Origin: Candidatus Desantisbacteria bacterium CG1_02_49_89
GTDB taxonomy: Bacteria; Desantisbacteria; UBA1551
Length of the DNA stretch: 20,194 nucleotides
Assembly: GCA_001871075.1 (NCBI GenBank)
Contig: MNUP01000027.1
Span: forward strand, 1-20,194
Reading direction: 5' to 3'
This document shows positions 12,184 through 20,194 of this stretch, piece after piece. Each line of letters opens with the position of its first letter. Positions within the stretch are counted from its first letter, which is position 1. The notes beneath the pieces were generated by a model, which was given only the letters and a program-made list of their open reading frames with translations, was not told the origin of the DNA and did not search any database. The position numbers were made by a program, and so were the translations under genes.

Positions 12184-15100
12184 ATGAAAAAATATTACGC
12201 AGGTCTGGATATCGGGTCGGTCAGCGTCAAACTTGTAATCCTCGATGCAGAAAAGAAGATCCTTAAAGATTATTACGTCCGCATAGAAGGCGAAGCGCTG
12301 CGCAGGACCGCTAAGGTCCTCAGGGATGCTTTCGCGCTTTTCAGGCAGGAAGATATAGCGGGCATGGCTGTTACGGGTTCAGGCGGCAAGCTTGTATCGG
12401 AAATACTCGGTGTCCCGTTCATCAACGAGATCATATCACAGTCAAAAAGCACCGGGTTCCTGTACCCCGGGGTTAAAACGATCATTGAGATAGGCGGCGA
12501 GGATTCAAAGTTCATACTTCTGGATGCGGGCAGAGGGACCGGCGCGGGTCTTATCAGGGATTTTTCAATGAACACGATATGCGCGGCAGGCACCGGTTCC
12601 TTCCTGGACCAGCAGGCTTCCAGGATGGGGTATACCATCGAGGAGTTCTCGGAGATCTCCCTTAAGTCTGTGACGCCGCCCAGGATCGCGGGCAGGTGCA
12701 GTGTTTTCGCCAAGACCGATATGATACACCTCCAGCAGGAGGCGACCCCTGATTACGATATAATAGCGGGCCTATGCCACGCGCTGGCACGCAATTTCAG
12801 GAGCACGATAGCAAAGAACAAGGATTTTGAAAAACCTATCTCTTTCCAGGGCGGGGTCGCGGCAAACAAAGGCATGGCAAGGGCTTTCAGCGAGGTCCTT
12901 GGGCTTGCCGGGAACGAGCTTGTTATCCCGGAATATTTCGTTTCGATGGGGGCTATAGGAGCGGCTCTCGCTCTCATTGAAAACCCGCTGAGCCAGGCCG
13001 GATTCAGGGACATAAGCGAGCTTGAAAAATACAGGATGGATCCCGCAGGCGCGCGGCTTGACCGGCTGACCGTGTCCGCAGGCGTGAATATCTTCGACTC
13101 GCTTGATGAAAAACCGATCGCCGAAGGTGGTATCACGGATGTTTTTCTGGGTGTGGACGTAGGTTCTGTCAGCACCAACGTTGTTGCCATAGACGGCAAT
13201 AAAAGGCTCCTTTCAAGGCAGTACCTGCCTACCGCCGGAAGGCCGATAGAAGCTGTAAGGAAGGGAATAGATGAGACGGGCAAGGAAATAGGCGGCAGGG
13301 TCAGGGTCAGGGGCGCAGGCACAACGGGTTCAGGCAGGTACATGACCGGTGACCTGATAGGGGCGGATGTCGTAAAGAACGAGATCACTGCCCAGGCAAG
13401 GGCTTCTATCGAGATCGATAAAAGCGTAGATACGGTTTTTGAGATAGGCGGGCAGGATTCAAAATTCATCAGCCTTAAGAACGGCGTTGTCACAGATTTT
13501 GAAATGAACAAGGTGTGCGCGGCCGGCACAGGTTCGTTCCTTGAGGAGCAGGCGGAAAGGCTGGGGATAAGCATCAAGGGTGAATTCGGCGATTGCGCGC
13601 TGCGGTCTCAGGCACCTTTGCGGCTCGGAGAAAGGTGCACGGTGTTCATGGAAACCGATGTCGTGAACCACCAGCAGAGGGGGGCGGGGAAAGAAGACAT
13701 CGCTTCAGGGCTTTCATACTCAATAGTGCAGAACTACCTCAACCGCGTGGTAGGGGATAAAAAGATCGGCGGCAATATTTTTTTTCAGGGCGCGGTCGCT
13801 TTCAACAGGGGAGTTGTTTCGGCTTTCGAAAAAGTTACAGGCAAAAAGATCACCGTCCCTCCCAATAACGACGTGACCGGCGCGATAGGCGTTGCGCTCA
13901 TCGCGATGGAATACATGAAAAAGAACGGGCTGAAGGAAAGCAGGTTCAAGGGATTTGACCTGTCGAAGAAGAAATACAGCATTTCAGCTTTTGAATGCAA
14001 AGGCTGCGCCAACAGGTGCGAGGTAAAGAAGGTCGAAGTTGAAGGGGACAGCCCGCTTTATTACGGTTCAAGGTGTGAGAAATATGAGGTCGGCAGGAAA
14101 AAAGCCAAAGTTGAGCTGCCGGACCTTTTCGCGGAGCGCGAAGAACTGCTGATGAAACCGCTGAAGGATGCGCTTAAGAGCGCAACCGCTACAAAAAAAG
14201 CGCGCTTTTCAATAGGCATACCGAGAGTGCTGTATTTTTACGAGCTGATGCCGCTGTGGATAACGCTTTTCAGGGAACTTGGATTTGACGTGGTGCTCTC
14301 GGACGCGACCAACAAGTCAATAATCCACAACGGGGTCGAATCAGTTGTTTCAGAGCACTGTTTCCCCATCAAGGTCGCGCACGGCCACATCCAGAACCTG
14401 CTTGAGAAGAAATGCAGTCATATATTTTTCCCGGTGCTGGTGAACCTGTACGGCGAATACCACGGGATAGAAAAGAGCTATGAGTGCCCTTTTGTGCAGG
14501 CGTGCCCTGACATAATAAAGTCCGCGCTCGAGCTTGGCAAAGAAACAGAATTGCTCAGCCCGGTTGTGTACCTGCGCAGGGGTAAAGAACACCTGGTCGA
14601 CGTGATGTTCCGGATGCTGGACAGGTTCGGGATAAAGAAGGCGGAGGTCAGGAAAGCCGCGGGAAAAGCGGTAAAAGCGCAAACGGAATTTTACGGCGCT
14701 GTCAGGAAAAGAGGCAGCGAAATACTCGGTTCTTTGAAAGAAAGGGCGGTGGTCGTTGTAGGCAGGCCTTATAACACGTGCGATCCGGGCCTGAACCTTG
14801 AGATACCCAAGAAACTCAGGGAAATGGGGATCCTCGCGATCCCTATGGACTACCTTACGCTTGAAAAGGTCGAGCTCGGGGTTGAATGGCCGAACATGTA
14901 CTGGAAATACGGGCAGCAGATACTCGCCGCCCTCAGGATCATAAAGGCGCATCCCAAGCTTTACCCTCTTTACATCACGAATTTCGGGTGCGGGCCGGAT
15001 TCCTTCATACTGAAATACTTCGGCAAGGAAGCCGGAAGAAAACCATACCTGAGCATTGAGGTGGACGAGCACAGCGCCGGGGCGGGCGTTATTACGAGGT

Positions 15101-16422
15101 GCGAGGCGTTCCTGGACAGCCTGGAAAACCTGGGCGACATCATCGAGCCGCATCTTCCGGGCCAGAGCATAATATCGTATTCCCCTTCGCAGGACGATCT
15201 TGCGGGGCGAAGGCTTTACGTCCCCTACATGGGCAACAGCGCTTACATTGTGGCGGCCGCGTTCCGCGCCTGCGGCCTGGATTCCGAGGTCATGCAGGTA
15301 GCTGACTCAAGATCGGTTGAGCTCGGAAGGCGGCATACTTCAGGCAAAGAATGTTTTCCCTGCATTATCACGACCGGCGACATAGTGAAAATGCTGCAGT
15401 CGCCGGGTTTTGACAGAAGGAAGGCCGCGTTCTTTATGCCTTCGGCAAGCGGCCCGTGCAGGTTCGGGCAATACAGCAAATGGCAGAGGCTTGTGCTTGA
15501 CGACCTCGGTTTCCCCGATATCCCGGTGCTCGCCCCCAACCAGTCGTCTGATTTTTACAAAAGCCTTTCCGGGTACGGCAGGGATTTTGACCGCAGGGCG
15601 TGGCTGGGCGTGTGCGCTGTTGACGCCATTGACAAGCTCGTCAGGGAAACCAGGCCTTATGAGAAAAACAGGGGGGAGTCAGACCGCCTCTACGGGGAAT
15701 GCCTGAAGATGCTGGAGAAAGCTATCGAGGACGGAAGCATATTCGATTACAGGCGCATGCTTGAAAGCATCAGGGGCAGGTTTGAAACGGTCAAGGCTGG
15801 CCGGAGATCACCTGCCAGGCCGGTCATAGGCATTGTGGGGGAGATATATATCCGCTCGCATCACTTCGCGAACAACGGCATAGTGAACGCAGTCGAGGAA
15901 CTCGGGGGCGAAACCAGGGTTTCTTCAATGGCGGAATGGTTTTTCTACACGAATAAAAACAGGCTTGACGGCTGGGCCCTTGAAAAAAATTATATCAGAT
16001 ATCTTATTGACAGCGTGAAGGATGCCTGGCAAAGGCAGAAAGAGCATATTACCGAGGAAGTTTTCTGCGGCCTGCTTTCCGACGGCAGGGAGCCGGGCGT
16101 TGAAGAGATGCTGAACAGCAGTAACCCCTACCTGAACAGGAGCATTGAGGGTGAGGCGGTGCTCAGCGTAGGCAAGGCAATTGATTACATCAGGAAGGGC
16201 GCAAGCGGGATAATAAACGTAATGCCGTTCACCTGCATGCCGGGCACCAATGTCAGCGCTGTCCTGACAAGGGTGAAAAAGGATTTCGGGGATATACCGG
16301 TGCTGAACATGTCCTACGACGGCCTTGAGCAGACCACGGCGAGAACAAGGCTTGAGGCGTTCATGTTCCAGGCGGCACAGTTCAAAAATAGTGTCCAGCG
16401 GCCAGTGTCCAGTGGTCAGTAA
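12184..16422 (+). CDS. Giant 2-hydroxyacyl-CoA dehydratase activase-like protein (BcrAD/BadFG family)
   Basis: Two tandem ASKHA-fold ATPase domains come first, each with the [4Fe-4S]-bridging cysteines of the activase family: C133 in CAAGTGSFLDQQA and C172 in GRCSVFAKTD, then C445 in CAAGTGSFLEEQA and C485 in ERCTVFMETD. A cysteine cluster C605-x2-C608-x3-C612 follows. A DUF2229-like region starts at ~676 (IGIPRVLYFYELMPLW) and a dehydratase-subunit-like region runs from ~900 to the end. Such ~1,400-residue proteins are common in strict anaerobes; their substrate is unknown. The family couples ATP hydrolysis to low-potential electron transfer. The ATG at 12184 starts at the conserved YAGLDIGS; 12175 is an alternative, and the TTG at 12145 lies in repeat DNA. 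No dehydratase subunit gene is adjacent. The last ~10 codons are a heptad array. Confidence 0.9.
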   Translation: MKKYYAGLDIGSVSVKLVILDAEKKILKDYYVRIEGEALRRTAKVLRDAFALFRQEDIAGMAVTGSGGKLVSEILGVPFINEIISQSKSTGFLYPGVKTIIEIGGEDSKFILLDAGRGTGAGLIRDFSMNTICAAGTGSFLDQQASRMGYTIEEFSEISLKSVTPPRIAGRCSVFAKTDMIHLQQEATPDYDIIAGLCHALARNFRSTIAKNKDFEKPISFQGGVAANKGMARAFSEVLGLAGNELVIPEYFVSMGAIGAALALIENPLSQAGFRDISELEKYRMDPAGARLDRLTVSAGVNIFDSLDEKPIAEGGITDVFLGVDVGSVSTNVVAIDGNKRLLSRQYLPTAGRPIEAVRKGIDETGKEIGGRVRVRGAGTTGSGRYMTGDLIGADVVKNEITAQARASIEIDKSVDTVFEIGGQDSKFISLKNGVVTDFEMNKVCAAGTGSFLEEQAERLGISIKGEFGDCALRSQAPLRLGERCTVFMETDVVNHQQRGAGKEDIASGLSYSIVQNYLNRVVGDKKIGGNIFFQGAVAFNRGVVSAFEKVTGKKITVPPNNDVTGAIGVALIAMEYMKKNGLKESRFKGFDLSKKKYSISAFECKGCANRCEVKKVEVEGDSPLYYGSRCEKYEVGRKKAKVELPDLFAEREELLMKPLKDALKSATATKKARFSIGIPRVLYFYELMPLWITLFRELGFDVVLSDATNKSIIHNGVESVVSEHCFPIKVAHGHIQNLLEKKCSHIFFPVLVNLYGEYHGIEKSYECPFVQACPDIIKSALELGKETELLSPVVYLRRGKEHLVDVMFRMLDRFGIKKAEVRKAAGKAVKAQTEFYGAVRKRGSEILGSLKERAVVVVGRPYNTCDPGLNLEIPKKLREMGILAIPMDYLTLEKVELGVEWPNMYWKYGQQILAALRIIKAHPKLYPLYITNFGCGPDSFILKYFGKEAGRKPYLSIEVDEHSAGAGVITRCEAFLDSLENLGDIIEPHLPGQSIISYSPSQDDLAGRRLYVPYMGNSAYIVAAAFRACGLDSEVMQVADSRSVELGRRHTSGKECFPCIITTGDIVKMLQSPGFDRRKAAFFMPSASGPCRFGQYSKWQRLVLDDLGFPDIPVLAPNQSSDFYKSLSGYGRDFDRRAWLGVCAVDAIDKLVRETRPYEKNRGESDRLYGECLKMLEKAIEDGSIFDYRRMLESIRGRFETVKAGRRSPARPVIGIVGEIYIRSHHFANNGIVNAVEELGGETRVSSMAEWFFYTNKNRLDGWALEKNYIRYLIDSVKDAWQRQKEHITEEVFCGLLSDGREPGVEEMLNSSNPYLNRSIEGEAVLSVGKAIDYIRKGASGIINVMPFTCMPGTNVSAVLTRVKKDFGDIPVLNMSYDGLEQTTARTRLEAFMFQAAQFKNSVQRPVSSGQ
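16390..16420 (+). repeat. Heptad array encoding the activase C-terminus
   Basis: AGTGTCC, AGCGGCC, AGTGTCC and AGTGGTC run in register from 16390 to 16417, then AGT. They encode the terminal SVQRPVSSGQ up to the TAA at 16420-16422. Confidence 0.8.
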
Positions 16423-16426
16423 CAGC

Positions 16427-16462
16427 AGTTTATAGAGTTTATAAAGTTTACACAGTTTACAA
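16427..16462. repeat. Period-9 array downstream of the activase gene
   Basis: AGTTTATAG, AGTTTATAA, AGTTTACAC and AGTTTACAA run in direct tandem from 16427. The core AGTTTACA is the same word as the period-8 array inside recN at 18511. The rest of the spacer to 16535 shows an AAGGAGGGAG stretch at 16507-16516, about 20 nt before nadK. Confidence 0.8.
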
Positions 16463-16535
16463 AGGTCAAAAGTAACTCAGGGCTTCTCGAAGACCCGCCA
16501 ATTTTTAAGGAGGGAGTCCTGATACTGCGGAACAT

Positions 16536-17324
16536 ATGATTAAAAAGATAGGGTTGATTTATAATCCTGAAAAAAAGAAGGCTGCGAGGGCGGCGAAAGC
16601 AGTTGCGGGCATGTTTGCCAGGCAAGGCGCGGAAATATTGGAAGGAGCGGACCTGGGCAAATGCCAGCTGGTCATTGCGCTCGGAGGAGACGGTATGCTC
16701 CTGCGCGCTGCAAGGCTTGTAAAACCCGGCATACCGGTGCTTCCCGTTTCCCTGGGGAGCCTTAATTTTCTTTCAGGCGCAAGCATAAGCCGGCTGAAAA
16801 ACAGCTGTAAAGCGGTTATCCGCGGGCAATTCACAACGGAAAAACGGCTGATGCTTTCTGCTGAAGCCGGGGAGCGCAGGTTCAGGGCCCTGAACGATTT
16901 CGTGGTGGAACGCGGGACGCACAGAGCGGTTGTGCTCAGGGTAAAGATAAACGATGAAATATTCGCTTCATATCTCTGCGACGGGCTGATACTTTCAACC
17001 CCGACAGGTTCAACCGCGTATTCACTTGCGGCAGGAGGGCCTGTCGCAAGCCCTGGCCTGAACGGGTTCATGATTACGCCGATCGCGCCGCACACGCTGG
17101 CAGGCAGGACTTTCGTGCTGTCCGGCAATGAGACTGTAAGCGTTATTCCGGAAAGCGAGTGCTTTTTAACAGTGGACGGGCAGGAGAAGATACCTGTTCC
17201 CGCCCGTATGTGTATAAACGTGCGCAGGTCCCCTTATTCCTTTGTCCTGGCAAGGCTCGGGAACGGAGGTTTTTACAGAACTGTTAACAGCAGGCTGGGC
17301 AGGATTCTTTCAGGGAGAAAATAG
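16536..17324 (+). CDS. nadK: NAD kinase
   Basis: Phosphorylates NAD to NADP with ATP or polyphosphate. The family motifs are present: GGDG (50-53), the NAD-binding NDFVVERG (120-127), and TPTGSTAYSLAAGGP (155-169). The segment after GGDG reads SLGSLNFLSG in place of the more usual NLGxLGFL. The 262-residue length is normal. The ATG at 16536 lies ~20 nt after a good GGAGGG, which is too far for efficient pairing, so the start signal is unclear. The TAG stop directly abuts the recN GTG, so the two genes are translationally coupled. Confidence 0.94.
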   Translation: MIKKIGLIYNPEKKKAARAAKAVAGMFARQGAEILEGADLGKCQLVIALGGDGMLLRAARLVKPGIPVLPVSLGSLNFLSGASISRLKNSCKAVIRGQFTTEKRLMLSAEAGERRFRALNDFVVERGTHRAVVLRVKINDEIFASYLCDGLILSTPTGSTAYSLAAGGPVASPGLNGFMITPIAPHTLAGRTFVLSGNETVSVIPESECFLTVDGQEKIPVPARMCINVRRSPYSFVLARLGNGGFYRTVNSRLGRILSGRK

Positions 17325-19004
17325 GTGCTGAAAGGCATTGAGGTAGAGAATTTCGCCATCATAGATAACCTGAAGCTGCAGTTCCACAAGGGCCTGAATG
17401 TTTTTACCGGGGAAACCGGGGCAGGCAAGACGATAATCATAGAGGCGCTTTCAGCGGCCCTGGGCGAGAAAACCGGGCAGGAGGTTGTGAGGACCGGCGA
17501 GGAAAAAGCAAGGGTTGCCGCGCTTTTTGACATCACGGATGTTGAAGGGATCACCGGCATTAAGGGGGAAGAACTGCTTTTCCAGAGGGAGGTAGGCCCG
17601 GGAAAGAGCGCTTGTTCTCTTAACGGCAGGATGGCGCCGGTTTCTTCGGTAAGGGAAGCCGGGAACGCGCTGGTGGACATTCACGGCCAGCATGAGCACC
17701 AGGCAATACTGAACACATCGCGCCATATAGACCTGCTGGACAGGTTCGGCGGCCTATACGGCGAGCAGAAAGAGGTCGCGAAGAAATACATTGAGCTGAA
17801 GCAGAAAGAAAAAAGGCTTGAGGAGCTTACCGGCCTTGAAAAAACCGAAGAGAGCGTGAGGGAGCTCCTCCAGTTCCAGGTCGAGGAGATAAAAAGGGCG
17901 AAGCTTAGTGAGGTGGAGGAGCCGGAGATAGAAAAGGAGCGCCTGCTTCTCGCTAACGCCCAGAAGCTCAATGAAGCGCTGAGCCTTGCGTACCAGGGCC
18001 TTTACGAAGAGGAAGGCGCGGTGGCTGAACGCGTCAGGAAGATCAGCGCGCAGCTTGAGGCGCTTGGGTCAATTGACGCGGAGCTGTCAGAGATCGCAAG
18101 AATGCTTGAAGAAGCTCGCGTGTCCATTTCTGACATCGCTTCCAGGATAAGGGTCCGCAGGGATGGGATCCAGTATGACCCCGGCAAACTTGAGGAACTC
18201 ACTGAAAGGCTGGATTTCATAGGAAAACTCAAGCGCAAATACGGCCCTGCTGTTGCGGATGTCCTGAAGTTCGGCGCAGAGACGGAAAAAAAGCTCAAAG
18301 AGATCTCCTCGCACAAAGAGGAGATAGAAAAGCTTGGCGGGGAAATAGTAAAACTGGAGAACGAGGCGTTGAAACAGGCAAAGGAGCTGTCGCGGAAAAG
18401 AAAAACCGCCGCGGCCAGGCTTGAGAAGAAAATGGTGGAAGAGCTGGCAGGGCTGGAGATGAAGAAAACGCAGTTCAGGGTTGACATTAAGCCGCGAAAA
18501 CCAAGTGCGCAGTTTACAAGTTTACAAGTTTACAAGTTTATAAGTGAGGAGCTGGGACCGAAGGGCATAGATGACGTTGAATTCCTGATCTCCCCAAACC
18601 CCGGGGAGGATCTACGACCGTTATCAAAGATCGCTTCAGGCGGGGAGACTTCCCGGATAATGCTCGCTTTGAAATCCATACTTGCCGACGCGGACGAGAT
18701 ACCGGTCCTTGTATTTGACGAGATCGACATAGGGATCGGCGGAAAGACAGCGTCAAGCGTGGGAGAGAAGCTCAGGAAGCTTGCCGGGAAGAAGCAGATA
18801 CTGTGCGTAACGCATCTCCCGCAGATAGCCGCGTTTGCGGATGTCCATTTTAAAGTGGAGAAAGTGGTAGAGAAAGGCAGGACCAAGACATCTGTCCGCA
18901 AGCTTGATGACAATGAAAAGGTGGAGGAAATAGCGAGGATGATAAGTGGCGAAAAAATTACTTCCACTTCTTTGAAACACGCTCAGGAACTGCTGAGAAA
19001 ATAA
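17325..19004 (+). CDS. recN: DNA repair protein RecN
   Basis: SMC-like ATPase acting in recombinational repair of double-strand breaks. The start is GTG at 17325, immediately after the nadK stop, with CAGGGAG upstream. Walker A is GETGAGKT (29-36), followed by the RecN-specific HGQHEHQAIL. A long Lys/Glu-rich coiled coil fills ~155-370. The ABC signature ASGGE (437-441), Walker B VLVFDEID (461-468) and THLPQIAAFAD complete the head. The 559-residue length is usual. Between the coiled coil and the signature, residues ~396-408 (FTSLQVYKFISE) are encoded by a period-8 array; the frame and all catalytic motifs are intact. Confidence 0.97.
   Translation: MLKGIEVENFAIIDNLKLQFHKGLNVFTGETGAGKTIIIEALSAALGEKTGQEVVRTGEEKARVAALFDITDVEGITGIKGEELLFQREVGPGKSACSLNGRMAPVSSVREAGNALVDIHGQHEHQAILNTSRHIDLLDRFGGLYGEQKEVAKKYIELKQKEKRLEELTGLEKTEESVRELLQFQVEEIKRAKLSEVEEPEIEKERLLLANAQKLNEALSLAYQGLYEEEGAVAERVRKISAQLEALGSIDAELSEIARMLEEARVSISDIASRIRVRRDGIQYDPGKLEELTERLDFIGKLKRKYGPAVADVLKFGAETEKKLKEISSHKEEIEKLGGEIVKLENEALKQAKELSRKRKTAAARLEKKMVEELAGLEMKKTQFRVDIKPRKPSAQFTSLQVYKFISEELGPKGIDDVEFLISPNPGEDLRPLSKIASGGETSRIMLALKSILADADEIPVLVFDEIDIGIGGKTASSVGEKLRKLAGKKQILCVTHLPQIAAFADVHFKVEKVVEKGRTKTSVRKLDDNEKVEEIARMISGEKITSTSLKHAQELLRK
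18511..18545 (+). repeat. Period-8 array inside the recN coding sequence
   Basis: AGTTTACA occurs three times, then AGTTTATA once, in perfect register from 18511 to 18542, followed by AGT. The frame is kept across it. The same AGTTTACA word forms the period-9 array at 16427, about 2 kb upstream. Confidence 0.88.
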
Positions 19005-19021
19005 ATGCCGCCGGGGTAGTC

Positions 19022-19279
19022 ATGACGCAATATAAAAAACTTTTGGCTAAGATTTTACAGGGCAGTTCCGATGCAAATATTGCTTTCACAGAAATACGTC
19101 AGTTGCTAATCAGTCTGGATTTTGATGAGCGCATTCGTGGCAGTCATCACATTTTTACAAAAGATGATATTGTGGAGATTTTGAATTTACAGACTAAAGG
19201 TGCAAAAGCAAAGCCATATCAGGTTAAGCAGATTCGAAATATAATCTTGAAGTATAAACTCGGAGGTGGAGATGTTTAA
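19022..19279 (+). CDS. hicA: HicA-family toxin
   Basis: HicA toxins are small double-stranded RNA-binding-fold ribonucleases that cleave mRNA. The 85-residue product has the motif RGSHHIFTKDD with the catalytic histidine (42 or 43) and the C-terminal KPYQVKQIRNIILKYKL typical of one common HicA subgroup. It starts 18 bp after the recN stop; the ribosome binding site is weak (GGGGTAG). It overlaps hicB by 8 bp, the usual toxin-first order. Base composition is lower in GC than recN, consistent with acquisition. The motif series makes the call strong. Confidence 0.9.
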   Translation: MTQYKKLLAKILQGSSDANIAFTEIRQLLISLDFDERIRGSHHIFTKDDIVEILNLQTKGAKAKPYQVKQIRNIILKYKLGGGDV

Positions 19280-19481
19280 GTATGAAGTAATTATCTATTG
19301 GAGCGATGAGGACAAAGCGTTTATCGCTGATGTTCCCGAATTGCCCGGCTGTATGGCTGACGGAAAAACTTATCAGGAAGCCCTGGATAACGCAAAGGGG
19401 GTAATCCATGAGTGGATCGAAACCGCCAAAGAATTGGGGAGGGCAATTCCTGAACCAAAAGGGCGGTTGGTATTTGCATAA
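19272..19481 (+). CDS. hicB: HicB-family antitoxin (short form)
   Basis: HicB neutralises HicA. The 69-residue product is a single partial RNase H-like domain: YEVIIYWSDEDKAFIADVPE, then LPGCMADGKTYQEAL and HEWIETAKELGR with IPEPKGRL. No C-terminal helix-turn-helix or ribbon-helix-helix is present, so autoregulation would need another DNA-binding factor. The ATG at 19272 is preferred over the GTG at 19266, because GGAGG (19262-19266) is its ribosome binding site. Confidence 0.9.
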   Translation: MFKYEVIIYWSDEDKAFIADVPELPGCMADGKTYQEALDNAKGVIHEWIETAKELGRAIPEPKGRLVFA

Positions 19482-19529
19482 AAGAGGTGTAAAAAATCGC
19501 CCCTGATTTGATAGTTGTCCGTAGGGAAC

Positions 19530-19558
19530 TTGATCACTGTAGGTTTTTATTTTAGATT
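19530..19558 (+). promoter_or_regulatory. Weak candidate promoter before the CsgG/LpoB-like gene
   Basis: TTGATC (19530-19535) and TAGATT (19553-19558) have a 17-bp spacer; each hexamer matches consensus at four of six positions. The predicted start is ~15 bp before the ATG at 19581, which would leave a short leader still containing AAGAGGTAG. Confidence 0.25.
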
Positions 19559-19580
19559 GAATAAATCAAGAGGTAGTTTA

Positions 19581-20105
19581 ATGAAAGCAGCCGGAATTTT
19601 TATCACAATCTTTTTATTATTTTTCACAAGCCCTGCATTTTCGCAAGAACAGAAGACTACTGCTGCCGTAATGGATCTGCAGGCAGAAGAAGGGATTTCG
19701 CAAGGTGTTGTCCGCACGCTTTCCGATTATCTTCGCACCCAGTTGGTGAATACAAACGAATATGCTATTGTTACTCGAGAGAATATGGAAGAAATTCTCA
19801 AAGAGCAGCAATTTCAACTTACAAACTGTACAAGTCAGGAATGTATTGTGCAAGTAGGAAAATTGCTCGGTGCCCGTAAAATGTTTGCAGGTTCTATTGG
19901 GAAAGTTGGAAGCACTTATCTTATTACCCTCAGAATTATTGATGTAGAATTTGGCAAGATTGAAAAAGCAGAAACTGAAAAATGCACAAAATGTGAAGAA
20001 GACGCTTTAATAAAATCTATAAAAAATATTGTAGACAAAATAATTCAGCTAGAACCAAATACTTCGAAAGACCCGCTCTTTGATATCCTAGTGTGGTGTC
20101 TCTAA
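19581..20105 (+). CDS. Exported CsgG/LpoB-like protein
   Basis: The ATG at 19581 follows AAGAGGTAG and opens a clear signal peptide (KAAGIFITIFLLFFTSPAFS, cleavage after ~21). No lipobox cysteine is seen, so the product is probably periplasmic. The mature part starts with TTAAVMDLQAEEGISQ, then LSDYLRTQLV and VTRENMEEILKEQQFQ. These resemble the CsgG / penicillin-binding-protein-activator LpoB fold (AVMDL strand, E-ILKEQ helix), as does GKLLGARKMFAGSIGKVG. The cysteine pairs CTSQEC and CTKC are typical of this uncharacterised subgroup. The 174-residue length is that of the domain alone; the last residues before the stop (DILVWCL) look unlike the rest and run into repeat DNA, so a clipped C-terminus is possible. 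The longer frame from 19515 lacks support. Confidence 0.75.
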   Translation: MKAAGIFITIFLLFFTSPAFSQEQKTTAAVMDLQAEEGISQGVVRTLSDYLRTQLVNTNEYAIVTRENMEEILKEQQFQLTNCTSQECIVQVGKLLGARKMFAGSIGKVGSTYLITLRIIDVEFGKIEKAETEKCTKCEEDALIKSIKNIVDKIIQLEPNTSKDPLFDILVWCL

Positions 20106-20125
20106 CAGATCTTTACATTTGGGCT

Positions 20126-20194
20126 TTGCGAGGAGTGTTAACGACGAAGCAATCTCGACCTAAAAATCGAGATTGCCACGCTCCCTTTGGTCGC
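20126..20194. repeat. Palindromic interspersed repeat at the right edge (truncated)
   Basis: GCAATCTCGA (20149-20158) pairs perfectly with TCGAGATTGC (20167-20176) around an 8-nt loop. Outer TTGCGAGGAG (20127-20135) matches the type of the 12045 element, sharing GAAGCAATCT. The expected closing CGCAATGAC is cut off by the window end. Confidence 0.75.

Noticed and set aside
12753-13577. Long minus-strand open frame (274 residues) opposite the activase
   Set aside because: It is antisense to strongly conserved ATPase motifs, Ser/Pro-rich in the way of codon-mirror frames, and without a ribosome binding site. The same applies to 14350-15153 and 16559-17128.
16507-16539. Leader peptide (CTG start, six codons) overlapping the nadK start
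   Set aside because: It would explain the misplaced GGAGGG, but a CTG-initiated six-codon leader is too speculative without ribosome data.

Overview
The window is a bacterial chromosomal segment in which every gene I can support lies on the + strand. The content is mostly housekeeping: rplU, rpmA, obgE, proB, xseA, xseB, dxs, nadK, recN, rpiB and a TsaC/Sua5 protein. A secretin points to a Gram-negative envelope. A roughly 1,400-residue 2-hydroxyacyl-CoA dehydratase activase points to an anaerobe. Together with the heavy use of AGG and ATA codons and the word-repeat intergenic spacers, this resembles an uncultured anaerobic candidate phylum such as Omnitrophota. That placement is inference; no rRNA is present to test it.

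Layout. (1) 1-750: the 3' end of a secretin gene. (2) About 930-3340: a strikingly AT-rich island with its own near-perfect sigma70 promoter, a 51-residue zinc-ribbon miniprotein, a methyltransferase fused to a putative PD-(D/E)xK nuclease, and a UDG-superfamily hypoxanthine-DNA glycosylase. The last two genes are bracketed by an exact 20-bp direct repeat. (3) 3355-4647: tsaC/sua5-like and rpiB, each with a recognisable promoter. (4) 4795-9445: rplU-rpmA-obgE-proB-xseA-xseB. (5) 9564-11986: dxs and a small multi-pass membrane protein. (6) 12184-16422: the giant activase. (7) 16536-19004: nadK-recN. (8) 19022-20105: a lower-GC tail with a HicA/HicB toxin-antitoxin pair and an exported CsgG/LpoB-like protein. 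The window ends in a palindromic repeat.

The most unusual feature is what fills the gaps. Almost every spacer holds an array of short degenerate words with a period of 6-9 bp, mostly 7, often followed by a second array of the same words inverted. Each spacer has its own word. The arrays run into coding sequence: they supply the C-terminal codons of the Sua5-like protein, RpiB, Dxs and the activase, and they sit in frame inside recN and, in degenerate form, obgE. Separate palindromic interspersed repeats occur between xseA and xseB, before the activase gene, and at the right edge.

How the genes fit together. The middle block serves ribosome assembly (L21, L27, Obg), proline synthesis (ProB), DNA repair (ExoVII, RecN) and isoprenoid precursor synthesis (Dxs). 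The island is a self-contained restriction-modification cassette with a repair enzyme. No tRNA, rRNA, CRISPR array or transposase gene was found.
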